This document shows positions 54,122 through 63,436 of a stretch of DNA of 64,000 nt, piece by piece. Both the position numbers and the translations under genes were made by a program. Each line of letters begins with the position of its first letter. The first letter of the stretch is position 1. Source of the stretch: an uncultured SAR86 cluster bacterium (GTDB lineage: Bacteria > Pseudomonadota > Gammaproteobacteria > Magnimaribacterales > D2472); the NCBI GenBank assembly GCA_902558395.1, contig CACEDS010000001.1, forward strand, positions 260,180 through 324,179. Direction: 5' to 3'. The notes beneath the pieces were generated by a model. That model was not told the DNA's origin, made no database searches, and saw nothing but the letters and a program-made list of their open reading frames with translations.

Positions 54122-55568
54122 ATTAGCACAAATACTCGGCATTCAATTTCCTAATGAAATAGAAATTTCGAGTATTACAAACACAACTGACAAAGTAAAA
54201 GAGGGCTCTATTTTTTTTGCTTTAAAAGGGACACAAAATCATGGAAGCAAATATATAGATGAAGCTTTTGAAAAAGGAGCAAAATTAGCTATTCATAACG
54301 ATAAAAATTTTTATTCATCAAATGAAAATATTATTTATGTAAAAGATCTTCAATCTAGTGGTGGTGAAAAAATTTTTAGAGTTCTAGAAGCTTTCTATAA
54401 AATTAATAATTTAAATAATCATAATTACTATGCATTTACAGGAACAAATGGCAAAACAACATCAGCATATCTATGTCACCAACTACTCACAAAAAAAGGT
54501 TTTAGCTCGATATATATAGGTACTATCGGAACTCAATATAATACCAATCCATTAGATCAATCTATATCAAAAAAAACAACGCCTGATATTTTTGAATTAT
54601 TTGAAATATTTAATTTTTATAAAATCAAAAATAATATCGCAGTTTGTATTGAAATATCCTCACATGCATTGGATCAAAATAGATTAGAGAATATCAAGTA
54701 TTTTAAATCTTCATCTATATTAAATATTGGATCTGATCATCTTGATTATCATAAAAACATTGAAAACTATGCAGAAAGTAAATTAAAAATTTTTAGTACT
54801 GAATCTGAAAGTAAATTTATCAACCAAAAAATTTTAAATGAGAACCCTAATATATCCATTAAAGATAGCTCGCTAACAAAAGTTTCTAATAACCCCTCTA
54901 CTGATCTATATTACGAAATTCTTGAATGTTCTTTCAAAAAATCATTATTCAAAATAATCCAGAAGAATGAAAAAGGTGATTCAATATATCAATTTGAGAC
55001 ATCTATTTTTCCAGAGTTCAATATAGCTAACTTAATTTTTGCTATTTGTTCTGCTGGTTTATCAAACTTTGATAAAAATAAGATGAATAAATTGGACTTT
55101 CTAAAACTTCCTAAAGGCAGGAGCGATTTTATAAAAGATATTCCTGCAAATATAATTATTGATTACGCGCATAATCCAGAAGGGTTTCTTTTATTTCTGT
55201 CGTCATTGCAAGATTTTTTTGATAATTTGGTTGTCGTTTTTGGTTGTGGAGGTAATAGAGATAGATCAAAGAGACCATTAATGCTTAATGCTGCTTTGAA
55301 ATATGCTGATAAGGTAATATTTACATCTGACAACTCAAGAAATGAAGAGTTTAGTGAAATTTTATCTGATGCCACTGCAAGTAATAATAGTAAAAGCAAA
55401 ATTGATGTAATTGAAGATAGAAAAGCAGCTATTATTCATGGAGCAAATTTAATTAAAAAAGATGACTGTTTGGTTATTTTGGGTAAAGGGCATGAAGAGA
55501 CACAAGAAAAAGATGGTCAGATACTATTTTTTAGCGATCATGAGGTAGTCAATGAAATTTATAACTAA
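54114..55568 (+). CDS. murE: UDP-MurNAc-L-Ala-D-Glu ligase adding the third residue
   Basis: Adds the diamino acid to the peptidoglycan stem. 484 residues: the N-domain (SSITNTTDKVKEGSIFFALKGTQNHG), P-loop FTGTNGKTTSAYL, and VVFGCGGNRDRSKRPLM. The amino-acid-selecting motif reads Asp406-Asn-Ser-Arg409, against DNPR in most meso-diaminopimelate enzymes. Asp, Asn and Arg are kept, so meso-DAP remains the likely substrate. It overlaps ftsI and murF. Confidence 0.95.
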   Translation: MNKLAQILGIQFPNEIEISSITNTTDKVKEGSIFFALKGTQNHGSKYIDEAFEKGAKLAIHNDKNFYSSNENIIYVKDLQSSGGEKIFRVLEAFYKINNLNNHNYYAFTGTNGKTTSAYLCHQLLTKKGFSSIYIGTIGTQYNTNPLDQSISKKTTPDIFELFEIFNFYKIKNNIAVCIEISSHALDQNRLENIKYFKSSSILNIGSDHLDYHKNIENYAESKLKIFSTESESKFINQKILNENPNISIKDSSLTKVSNNPSTDLYYEILECSFKKSLFKIIQKNEKGDSIYQFETSIFPEFNIANLIFAICSAGLSNFDKNKMNKLDFLKLPKGRSDFIKDIPANIIIDYAHNPEGFLLFLSSLQDFFDNLVVVFGCGGNRDRSKRPLMLNAALKYADKVIFTSDNSRNEEFSEILSDATASNNSKSKIDVIEDRKAAIIHGANLIKKDDCLVILGKGHEETQEKDGQILFFSDHEVVNEIYN

Positions 55569-56886
55569 CTCAAATGACTTATCTAAATATTTAGATACTC
55601 CCATCAAAAAGAATATTCAGATAAAAGATATTTCTATTGATTCTAGAACTATCAAAAAAGACTCACTATTTATTGCTATAAACGGAGAAAATTTTAATGG
55701 TAATGATTATGTTGATGAAGCAATTCACAAAGGAGCATGCCTTGTAATAACTGACAGTAAGAAATATAAAACTTCTAAGAATAAAAACATAATCTATGTC
55801 AATAATTCCATTTCTGCTCTTAAAAAGATTACAAGCAATATTCTTAAATCTTTTGATGGAAATATTGTAGGCATAACAGGAAGCAACGGAAAAACTACCA
55901 CAACTAAAATTATTGCAAATGTTTTATCAAAAAGCTCATCGACTTTAAATAATTATAATAATGAAATTGGAATGCCCTTAAGTATTTTTAATGCAAAACA
56001 AAACTCAAAAAATTTAGTAATTGAGATGGGTGCAGCTAAACCTGGAGACATAAAATATTTAAGTTCGATTCTAAAACCAAATATTGGAGTAATTACAAAT
56101 ATTGGCAATTCTCATTTAGAAAAACTTAAAAATATAAAAGGAGTCTTAAAAGTTAAATCTGAGTTAGTCTCAAACATAAAAAATGGCGGTTACTTAGTAG
56201 TTCCAAATGAAAACAAAGAACACCTAAAATTCTGGAAAAAAATAATTAGAGGAAAAGAATTAATTACATTTGGCACTGAAAAAAATGCTGATTTTTATGC
56301 AATAAATATAAAATCCTCAATAAAAAAACAAGAATTTAATATTATTTCAGATAAATATAATATAGATCATAAAATCAAAACTTCATTATCAGGAGTTCAT
56401 AACATTAAAAATATTCTTGCAGCATTTGCCGTATCATATTTAATTGAAAATTCACCAAAATTATTTAATCAAAGATTAGAAAAGAACACTCAAGTAAGAC
56501 AAAAGCAACAGAAATGGATAAGAGGATCTTTACTAATTGATGATACTTACAATGCGAATCCAGAATCTGTAAAAAAAGCTATTGATTTCTTATCAAATTC
56601 TAATAAGCGAAAAGTTTTCATTATGGGTGACATGCTTGAATTAGGAAGATACAGGAAAAAGATGCATGCTGATGTTGGACAGTATGCAAAAAGAAAAAAA
56701 GTAGATGTTTTTCTTGGTTTTGGAGAATTAACAAAATATGCTGTATCTGGATATGGCAAAAATGGATTATTTTTTAATAATGAAAATGATCTTAAAAAAT
56801 TTATTAAAGAAAACATTAAAAGTGGAGACATAGTTCTGATTAAAGGCTCTAGGGGAATAAAAATGGAGAGATTTATAAATGTTTGA
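55552..56886 (+). CDS. murF: UDP-MurNAc-tripeptide--D-Ala-D-Ala ligase
   Basis: Completes the UDP-MurNAc-pentapeptide. 444 residues: the N-terminal domain with ISIDSRTIKKDSLFIAINGENFNG, an intact P-loop GITGSNGKTTTTK, NEIGMPLSIFNAK, VITNIGNSHLEKL, and DTYNANPESVKKAIDFL. It overlaps murE by 17 bp and mraY by 8 bp. Confidence 0.96.
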   Translation: MKFITNSNDLSKYLDTPIKKNIQIKDISIDSRTIKKDSLFIAINGENFNGNDYVDEAIHKGACLVITDSKKYKTSKNKNIIYVNNSISALKKITSNILKSFDGNIVGITGSNGKTTTTKIIANVLSKSSSTLNNYNNEIGMPLSIFNAKQNSKNLVIEMGAAKPGDIKYLSSILKPNIGVITNIGNSHLEKLKNIKGVLKVKSELVSNIKNGGYLVVPNENKEHLKFWKKIIRGKELITFGTEKNADFYAINIKSSIKKQEFNIISDKYNIDHKIKTSLSGVHNIKNILAAFAVSYLIENSPKLFNQRLEKNTQVRQKQQKWIRGSLLIDDTYNANPESVKKAIDFLSNSNKRKVFIMGDMLELGRYRKKMHADVGQYAKRKKVDVFLGFGELTKYAVSGYGKNGLFFNNENDLKKFIKENIKSGDIVLIKGSRGIKMERFINV

Positions 56887-57964
56887 ATATTTAGGCACTA
56901 TTCTTGTAGACATAGATTCAGGTTTTGATGTTTTACGTTATTTAACTGTAAGAACTTTGGGCGGTACAGTAACTGGATTATTAATATCTATTTTATTAGG
57001 CCCAATAATAATAAAGTCTCTCAAGTCTATGCAGTTTGAGCAACATGTTAGAGTTGATGGACCAGAATCTCATTATAAAAAATCAGGAACACCTACTATG
57101 GGAGGACTTTTAATTTTATCGTCCTTAGTGATTTCCACGTTACTATGGGCCGACCTAGGCAACAGATATATTTGGGTTGTTCTTTTTACAACCATAGCCT
57201 TTGCTTTAATTGGATTCTTTGATGACTATTTAAAAATAAAAAATAAAAGTTCAGACGGACTTAATTCTAAACAGAAAATATTTTTACAAATTATTGCATC
57301 ATTTATAGCTATGTATTATTTATATCATTCTGCTGAATTGATTGCTGAAACTTCATTTATTGTTCCATTCTTTAAAGATCTAATAATTCCTATGAGCGCC
57401 TTTGTATTCATATCAACTGGAATGTTTGTTTTAATTGGATCATCTAATGCTGTAAATTTAACTGATGGTCTTGATGGCCTTGCTATATTGCCATCTGTTC
57501 TTATTGCGGGAGCTCTCGGACTTATCGCTTATAGTATGGGTAACCAAATTATTGCTGATTATTTGTATTTACCTCACCTAAAATTATCAGGAGAGTTAAT
57601 AGTTTTTTGTGGAGCACTTATTGGTTCTGGTATTGGTTTTCTCTGGTATAACACGTATCCTGCTCAAATTTTTATGGGAGATATTGGTTCATTAACTTTA
57701 GGAGCAATATTAGGAATACTGGCGGTGATTTTAAGACATGAGCTAGTTTTTGCAATCATGGCGGGTGTATTTGTAATAGAAACCTTAAGTGTTGCAATTC
57801 AGGTTATTTCCTATAAGACTCGAGGAAAAAGAGTATTTTTAATGGCACCTATCCACCATCATTATGAATTAAAAGGCTGGCCAGAGCCTAAAATCATTGT
57901 TAGGTTTTGGATAGTTACATTAGTTCTAATTTTAATAGCATTAGCTACATTAAAACTTCGATAA
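56879..57964 (+). CDS. mraY: phospho-N-acetylmuramoyl-pentapeptide transferase
   Basis: Makes lipid I on undecaprenyl phosphate. 361 residues, about ten transmembrane helices, matching E. coli length (360). Conserved cytoplasmic loops: GTPTMGGLLIL, FFDDYLKIKNKSSDGLNSKQK (DD motif), SSNAVNLTDGLDGLA, FMGDIGSLTLGA, and MAPIHHHYELKGWPEPKIIVRFW. Confidence 0.97.
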   Translation: MFEYLGTILVDIDSGFDVLRYLTVRTLGGTVTGLLISILLGPIIIKSLKSMQFEQHVRVDGPESHYKKSGTPTMGGLLILSSLVISTLLWADLGNRYIWVVLFTTIAFALIGFFDDYLKIKNKSSDGLNSKQKIFLQIIASFIAMYYLYHSAELIAETSFIVPFFKDLIIPMSAFVFISTGMFVLIGSSNAVNLTDGLDGLAILPSVLIAGALGLIAYSMGNQIIADYLYLPHLKLSGELIVFCGALIGSGIGFLWYNTYPAQIFMGDIGSLTLGAILGILAVILRHELVFAIMAGVFVIETLSVAIQVISYKTRGKRVFLMAPIHHHYELKGWPEPKIIVRFWIVTLVLILIALATLKLR

Positions 57965-57973
57965 ATTTAAGGA

Positions 57974-58999
57974 ATGAAATCTTTAATATATGGTTATGGG
58001 GTTACCGGAAAATCTTTCGAAAGATATTTAACTAATAGAAATATTTCTTTTGATATTTTTGATGAAAATATAGATAAGCATAATAAAAAGAATAACCTCT
58101 CTGATTATCAAACTATATTTTGCAGTCCTGGAATCCCAAAAGATTTATATGAATCACTTAAACAATACGCTGAGGTTATTACGGATCTTGATATTTTTTT
58201 TAAGGAAGATAACTCAATAAAAATAGGCATCACAGGAACAAATAGAAAAAGCACAACTTGTTTCCACTTAGAACAACTTATTAGAGAAATAGATACAGTT
58301 AATCTTGTTGGTAATATCGGTAATCCAATGCTAGACGTGATTAATAATAATAAAACATATTCAATTATAGAGTTATCCAGTTTTCAATTAGATAAGATGA
58401 ATTTTAATGATTTAGATTATGGGATCCTTTTAAATATAGCACCAGATCATTTAGATTATCACGGGTCTTTTGAAGCCTACAAAAGTGCTAAAGAAAAGAT
58501 ACAATCTTCAAAAAATTTCTCAAATGAAAATAATCCATACGAACTCTTCAGGTGGATAACAGGAAAAGAATCAAAAAAATTAGATCTAAAAAACCTTCCT
58601 TATAGGTTTGAAAAAATTACTCCATCGATCATTAATGACTCAAAATCAACCAACTCTAACTCGCTCTTCTTTGCTCTTGAAAATGCTATAAAGTTTTTTG
58701 GTTTGAAAAATTTTGTATTAATTGTTTGTGGTGATCCAGCAAAGGAAAATCATAAATCTCTTAAGATAAATGGACCTGAAGAAATTTTAGTTTATGGGAA
58801 GCACAAAAAAGAAATTGATGCATGTTTAGATAACAGTAACAAAAAATTATTTAATACACTTGAAGATGTTATTTCATATCTAAAAGATTCAAATAAAAAG
58901 AATATTTTATTTTCACCTGGATATCCAAGTGGTAAGGATTATAAGAATTTTGAGATTAGGGGAGAGCACTTCAATTCTTGTTTAAACCAAGATGAATAG
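57974..58999 (+). CDS. murD: UDP-MurNAc-L-Ala--D-Glu ligase, reduced MurD
   Basis: Adds D-Glu to UDP-MurNAc-L-Ala. Only 341 residues against 438 in E. coli. Conserved: SPGIP, ELSSFQLD, NIAPDHLDYHGSFEAYKSAKEKI with the carbamylated-Lys position (Lys173), PYRFE, INDSKSTN and the C-terminal FSPGYPSGKDYKNFEIRGEHF. Odd: the P-loop reads Gly88-Thr-Asn-Arg91-Lys-Ser-Thr, with Arg where Gly is normal. From Lys173 to the HRFE-equivalent Arg211 there are 38 residues instead of about 104, removing central-domain strands and the GxHNxxN adenine motif. The order mraY-murD-ftsW is normal, so it is the MurD ortholog. No frameshift is seen. Confidence 0.88.
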   Translation: MKSLIYGYGVTGKSFERYLTNRNISFDIFDENIDKHNKKNNLSDYQTIFCSPGIPKDLYESLKQYAEVITDLDIFFKEDNSIKIGITGTNRKSTTCFHLEQLIREIDTVNLVGNIGNPMLDVINNNKTYSIIELSSFQLDKMNFNDLDYGILLNIAPDHLDYHGSFEAYKSAKEKIQSSKNFSNENNPYELFRWITGKESKKLDLKNLPYRFEKITPSIINDSKSTNSNSLFFALENAIKFFGLKNFVLIVCGDPAKENHKSLKINGPEEILVYGKHKKEIDACLDNSNKKLFNTLEDVISYLKDSNKKNILFSPGYPSGKDYKNFEIRGEHFNSCLNQDE

Positions 59000-60098
59000 A
59001 ACAAACAATTTTTTAATTTTATTTTCATTTATAAGCTTAATGAGCCTTGGGTTTATTATGGTTGCTTCATCTAGTATTTATGTTGCTGATGAGATGACAG
59101 GAGACCCATTTTATTTTGCTAGCAGACAGCTCATATTCATTTCAGCTGGGTTGCTTGCAATGAGTATTTTTTTGCTGCTGCCCTCTGATTTTTTATTTAA
59201 AGCTGATTGGGTGTTTATGCTTATAAGTATTCTTTTGTTAATTGCTTTATTTATTCCAGATATAGGTACTTCAGTAAATGGGAGCATTAGATGGATAAGA
59301 TTAGGACCAATAAACATTCAGCCGTCAGAAGTTTGTAAATTTAGCTTAATTTTATATATTTCTGGTTATTCGGTTAGAAGAATGTCTGAAATTAATACTC
59401 TAAGAAGTTTTCTTAAACCTTTGTTTCTTCTTTTTATTATTTCATTATTAATAATGGGTCAGCCTGATCTCGGTTCTACAGCAATAATATGCTTGCTTGT
59501 TGTTGCAATATTATTTTATGCAGGAATATCTTTTTTTCAGTTCAGCTTATTATCAATTTTAATATCATTATTGGGATATTTAGCGATTTCAAGCTCACCT
59601 ATGAGACTGGCTAGAGTTCTTGCTTTCACTGATCCTTTTGCAGAGGATGTTGTAAGAAATGCTGGATGGCAACTTTCAAATTCATTAATAAGTATTGGTC
59701 AAGGAGGGTGGTTTGGCTTAGGTATCGGTAATAGTTTTCAAAAGAACTTTTTTTTACCAGAAGCTCATACAGATTTTATTTTTGCAATTCTTGTTGAAGA
59801 GCTTGGAATAGTTGGTGGATTGGTTTTGATTGCACTGTTTGTTGTTTTGTTTATTGGTATTCTTAGAGTAGCCCTTGATTCTCTTAGTAAAGACAGGCTA
59901 TTTCAAGGGTATGTTTCTTTTGGAATTATGGTTTTAATAGCAGTTCAAGCTCTATTTAATATGGCAGTGAATATTGGTTTGCTTCCAACTAAAGGACTTA
60001 CGCTTCCATTTATTAGTTACGGTGGAACTAGTATTATTATTATGATGTCCCTTATAGCAATAGTTATAAGAATAAATAATGAAAACAAATTAATATAA
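58992..60098 (+). CDS. ftsW: septal peptidoglycan polymerase FtsW
   Basis: SEDS-family glycosyltransferase that polymerises lipid II with FtsI. 368 residues, ten predicted transmembrane helices. Signatures: RWIRLGPINIQPSEVCKFSLILY, MGQPDLGSTAIICLL, the large periplasmic loop with PEAHTDFIFAILVEELG, and LTLPFISYGGTSIIIMM. It is slightly shorter than E. coli FtsW (414) because the N-terminal tail is missing. It overlaps murD by 8 bp. Confidence 0.96.
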   Translation: MNRTNNFLILFSFISLMSLGFIMVASSSIYVADEMTGDPFYFASRQLIFISAGLLAMSIFLLLPSDFLFKADWVFMLISILLLIALFIPDIGTSVNGSIRWIRLGPINIQPSEVCKFSLILYISGYSVRRMSEINTLRSFLKPLFLLFIISLLIMGQPDLGSTAIICLLVVAILFYAGISFFQFSLLSILISLLGYLAISSSPMRLARVLAFTDPFAEDVVRNAGWQLSNSLISIGQGGWFGLGIGNSFQKNFFLPEAHTDFIFAILVEELGIVGGLVLIALFVVLFIGILRVALDSLSKDRLFQGYVSFGIMVLIAVQALFNMAVNIGLLPTKGLTLPFISYGGTSIIIMMSLIAIVIRINNENKLI

Positions 60099-60102
60099 TC
60101 GT

Positions 60103-61152
60103 ATGAAAATTCTAGTATCTGCAGCAAAAACAGGCGGACATATTTTTCCTGCAATAGCGGTTGGCAATGAATTAAAACACAATGGTCATGATATTGTTTT
60201 CATTGGTTCGGGCGCTCCAATTGAGGTCAATGCATTAAAAAAAACAAGTTTTCGTTACCACTTCATATCGATGGAGGGATTCCGTGGTAAAAATTTTTTC
60301 GAAAAAATTAAATCTTTGCTACTTATACCAATAAGTATTTTTAAAATTTTAAAAATTATTAGAAATGAAAAAGTCGATGCTATGATTGGGTTTGGCGGCT
60401 TTATTACAGTTCCAGTTGGTATTGCATTCTATATATCTAGAAAACCAATATTTATCCATGAACAAAATGCTGTCTTGGGCTCAGCTAATAAGCTGCTTGG
60501 AAAGTTTTCAAAGATTATTTTTAGCGCTTTTAAATTAAAAGAAACTTTCAAAAATACATGCATTACCGGCAACCCCATTAGAGAAGAATTTCGTACAGAA
60601 GTTCCAAAGGAAGATTATTCTGAGATTACAAAGATATACATAACTGGTGGCAGTCAGGGTTCAGAGTATATAAATACCAATATCCCAATGGCATTTGAAG
60701 GTCTAAGTAAAAAAATATTGGTTAAGCATCAATCTGGTAAAGGAAAGGATAAAGACTTAAAGGACTTTTATAAAAAATTTAATATTGAGGCTGAAGTCAA
60801 AGAGTTTTATGAAAACCCTGAATCATTAATAAGCTGGTCTGATTTTGTTATTTCTAGAGCTGGAGCCTTATCTGTTTCTGAGGTTACCTCATTATCCAAA
60901 GGCCTGCTTATGATACCGTTACCGTCTGCTATTGATAATCATCAACTTTATAATGCAAAACATATTGAGGACTTAAATATGGGGCTTATACATGAAGAAA
61001 AAGATGGTTTAGATGCCCTTAAAAAAAAGATATCAACAATTGTTAATCAAAAAACATACAATACATGGAAATTACACAGAAATAAAAACCATCTTGAGTC
61101 AGCTTCTATTATCGCAGGCAAAGTTATCGAATACCTTGAGCAAATGAAATGA
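60103..61152 (+). CDS. murG: undecaprenyldiphospho-MurNAc-pentapeptide GlcNAc transferase
   Basis: Converts lipid I to lipid II on the inner face of the membrane. 349 residues, GT-B fold: the first Gly-rich loop AAKTGGHIFPAIAVG, the second loop MIGFGGFITVPVG, PIFIHEQNAVLGSANKLL, TGGSQGSEYIN, and the UDP-GlcNAc motif ISRAGALSVSEV. It overlaps murC by 4 bp. Confidence 0.96.
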   Translation: MKILVSAAKTGGHIFPAIAVGNELKHNGHDIVFIGSGAPIEVNALKKTSFRYHFISMEGFRGKNFFEKIKSLLLIPISIFKILKIIRNEKVDAMIGFGGFITVPVGIAFYISRKPIFIHEQNAVLGSANKLLGKFSKIIFSAFKLKETFKNTCITGNPIREEFRTEVPKEDYSEITKIYITGGSQGSEYINTNIPMAFEGLSKKILVKHQSGKGKDKDLKDFYKKFNIEAEVKEFYENPESLISWSDFVISRAGALSVSEVTSLSKGLLMIPLPSAIDNHQLYNAKHIEDLNMGLIHEEKDGLDALKKKISTIVNQKTYNTWKLHRNKNHLESASIIAGKVIEYLEQMK

Positions 61153-62543
61153 ATTTTTTTAAAAAAATAAAACATATACATTTTGTAGGCATAGGCGGTG
61201 CCGGAATGATAGGTATAGCAAGATTGCTTCTTAAAAAGGGCTACAAAGTATCTGGGTCTGACATTAATGATACATATGAGCTAAAAAAAATTAAGAAAGA
61301 GGGCGCAAAAGTCTTTATAGGTCATGACAAAACAAACATCAAAAAAGCGAACTTAATAGTAGTCTCAACTGCTATTGATAATAAAAATCCAGAAATTCTT
61401 GAAGGCATAAAGAATGGTATAACAATAATTCCTCGTGCTGAAATGCTTGGTAGCATTATGAGAGGTTATGAGAGCATAGCCATCGCTGGAAGTCATGGTA
61501 AAACAACTACAACAAGCATGATTGCAAAAATTTTTAATACTGCTGAACTAAGCCCAACATATGTAGTTGGAGGAAAAGTTTTAAGCACCGATGAAAACTC
61601 TGATTTAGGTATGGGTAATTATTTAATTGCAGAAGCAGATGAAAGTGATGGATCTTTTACTCATTTAAACCCAGATGTAGCGATATTAACCAATATAGAT
61701 GATGATCATTTGACTCACTATGACAATAATTTTGAAAACCTTTTAGATTCATTTATTCAATTTTCAGAGAATGTGCCTTTTTATGGATATCTGATAGTTA
61801 ATGGAGATGATAAAAATATAAAAAAAATTACAAAAAGAATTTCAAGAAAACAGATTACTTTTGGAAAATCAAAAAATGTAGATTTTCAAATTTTAAATTC
61901 TGGTTATAAAAACGGATTTCAGACCTTTGAGATTATGGATAATCAAAGAAGTAAAAAATATGCCTTTTGCATCAGGCAGCCTGGTTTTCATAATATTTAT
62001 AACGCTACAGCTTCTATAGCTGTATGTATAGAAGAAGGCCTACCTATAAATGCAATAAAAAAAGGCATTAAAGAATTTACAGGAGTTGGCAGAAGGTATG
62101 AGAAGTCAGATATTAAAATTAATTCGAATAATAAAATTCTAATAGATGATTATGGTCATCATCCAATAGAAATTTTATCTAATATAAAAGCATGCAAAGA
62201 AGAATTTCCTAGAAAAAAGATTTGTATGATATTTCAACCTCATCGATTTTCTAGAACAGCACAATTGTTTGATGATTTTATTCAAGTTCTTAAAAAAGTT
62301 GATTCATTGATAATGCTGGATATTTATGCTGCAAGTGAAAATCCTATCAGAGGTATTGATTCAAGAACCATTGTTGAAACACTTAAGCAAAAAGGACATA
62401 AAGATGTTTCGTATATCAAAAAACATAATGATGTAATTAAACTTATTGAATCAAAAGAAAATAGTTTCGATGTTCTTATTACCCAGGGTGCAGGCAGTGT
62501 TTCAAGCGTATGCGAATTAATAAAAGAAACATGGAAGAAATAA
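61149..62543 (+). CDS. murC: UDP-N-acetylmuramate--L-alanine ligase
   Basis: Adds the first residue of the stem peptide. 464 residues: the Rossmann N-domain HFVGIGGAGMIGIARLLLKKGY, an intact P-loop IAGSHGKTTTTSMIA, EADESDGSFTHLNPDVAILTNIDDDHLTHY, FHNIYNATASIAVC, and DDYGHHPIEILSNIKA. It overlaps ddl by 13 bp. Confidence 0.97.
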   Translation: MNFFKKIKHIHFVGIGGAGMIGIARLLLKKGYKVSGSDINDTYELKKIKKEGAKVFIGHDKTNIKKANLIVVSTAIDNKNPEILEGIKNGITIIPRAEMLGSIMRGYESIAIAGSHGKTTTTSMIAKIFNTAELSPTYVVGGKVLSTDENSDLGMGNYLIAEADESDGSFTHLNPDVAILTNIDDDHLTHYDNNFENLLDSFIQFSENVPFYGYLIVNGDDKNIKKITKRISRKQITFGKSKNVDFQILNSGYKNGFQTFEIMDNQRSKKYAFCIRQPGFHNIYNATASIAVCIEEGLPINAIKKGIKEFTGVGRRYEKSDIKINSNNKILIDDYGHHPIEILSNIKACKEEFPRKKICMIFQPHRFSRTAQLFDDFIQVLKKVDSLIMLDIYAASENPIRGIDSRTIVETLKQKGHKDVSYIKKHNDVIKLIESKENSFDVLITQGAGSVSSVCELIKETWKK

Positions 62544-63436
62544 AAAAAATTATTGTCATATGTGGCGGCTCGTCATCAGAAAGAGAAATATCTTTGCAAA
62601 GTGGCAAGGGGGTCTATGATGCCCTAAAAAAATTAGGATATGAAACAACTATTGTAGATTTTAAAACTATTAGTGATTTCAATATTTTTAAAACGTATGA
62701 TCTTATTTTTATAGCATTGCATGGGTTTGAGGGTGAAGGAGGTAATCTCCAAGAAAAATTTGATGATCTATCTATACCTTATACCGGATCAGGGCCAGAA
62801 GCTTGCAGAAATACATGGGATAAAAATACATGTAAAACAATTTTAAAAGCTCATAATGTTATGACTCCATCATGGAAATATTATGAGACTTTAAAACCAT
62901 TTTTAAATGAAACTTTCAAAGATTTTCAAAATAAAAACTGTTTTTTAAAACCAAGTCAAGAAGGCTCAAGCGTTGATATTTTTAAGATAAAAGATGATAA
63001 AGATTTTATGGTTGCTCTTAATAATGCAAACAATATAGATAGACCATTTTTAATGGAAAACTGCATAGATGGAAAAGAGTTTACTGTGACAATTATCAAT
63101 GATGAATGTATGCCGGTAATAGAAATAGTAACTGAGAATGAGTTTTATGATTATGATGCAAAATATATCTCAAATAATACAGGGCTTATTGAAGCTAATC
63201 TTACTTCTGAGGAACACTCAGCAATAAATGTGGTTGCTTCAAATGCATATAATGCTCTGAACTGCAGAGGATGGGCACGGATTGATATTCTCCAAGACAT
63301 CACAGGTCAATTTCATGTTCTTGAAATTAATACCGTTCCAGGAATGACATCACACAGTTGTGTTCCAAAATCAGGAAGCTTTCTTGGATTAGAATACGAG
63401 GAAGTAGTTCAAAATATTATTAATGCAAAACTTTAA
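62531..63436 (+). CDS. ddlB: D-alanine--D-alanine ligase
   Basis: Makes D-Ala-D-Ala for MurF. ATG 62531 (MEEIKKIIVICGGSSSEREISL) gives 301 residues, close to E. coli DdlB (306); an upstream in-frame ATG adds seven residues without homology. ATP-grasp motifs: ALHGFEGEGGNLQ, YTGSGPEACRNTWDK, FLKPSQEGSSVDIFK, and the metal-binding WARIDILQDITGQFHVLEINTVPGMTSHS. The B-type is inferred from its place in the dcw cluster. It overlaps ftsQ by 14 bp. Confidence 0.95.
   Translation: MEEIKKIIVICGGSSSEREISLQSGKGVYDALKKLGYETTIVDFKTISDFNIFKTYDLIFIALHGFEGEGGNLQEKFDDLSIPYTGSGPEACRNTWDKNTCKTILKAHNVMTPSWKYYETLKPFLNETFKDFQNKNCFLKPSQEGSSVDIFKIKDDKDFMVALNNANNIDRPFLMENCIDGKEFTVTIINDECMPVIEIVTENEFYDYDAKYISNNTGLIEANLTSEEHSAINVVASNAYNALNCRGWARIDILQDITGQFHVLEINTVPGMTSHSCVPKSGSFLGLEYEEVVQNIINAKL

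Noticed and set aside
58254-58274. The GTNRKST P-loop of MurD as a sequencing error
   Set aside because: The frame is intact and the change accompanies a clean domain reduction; an isolated base error cannot be excluded but does not explain the shortening.
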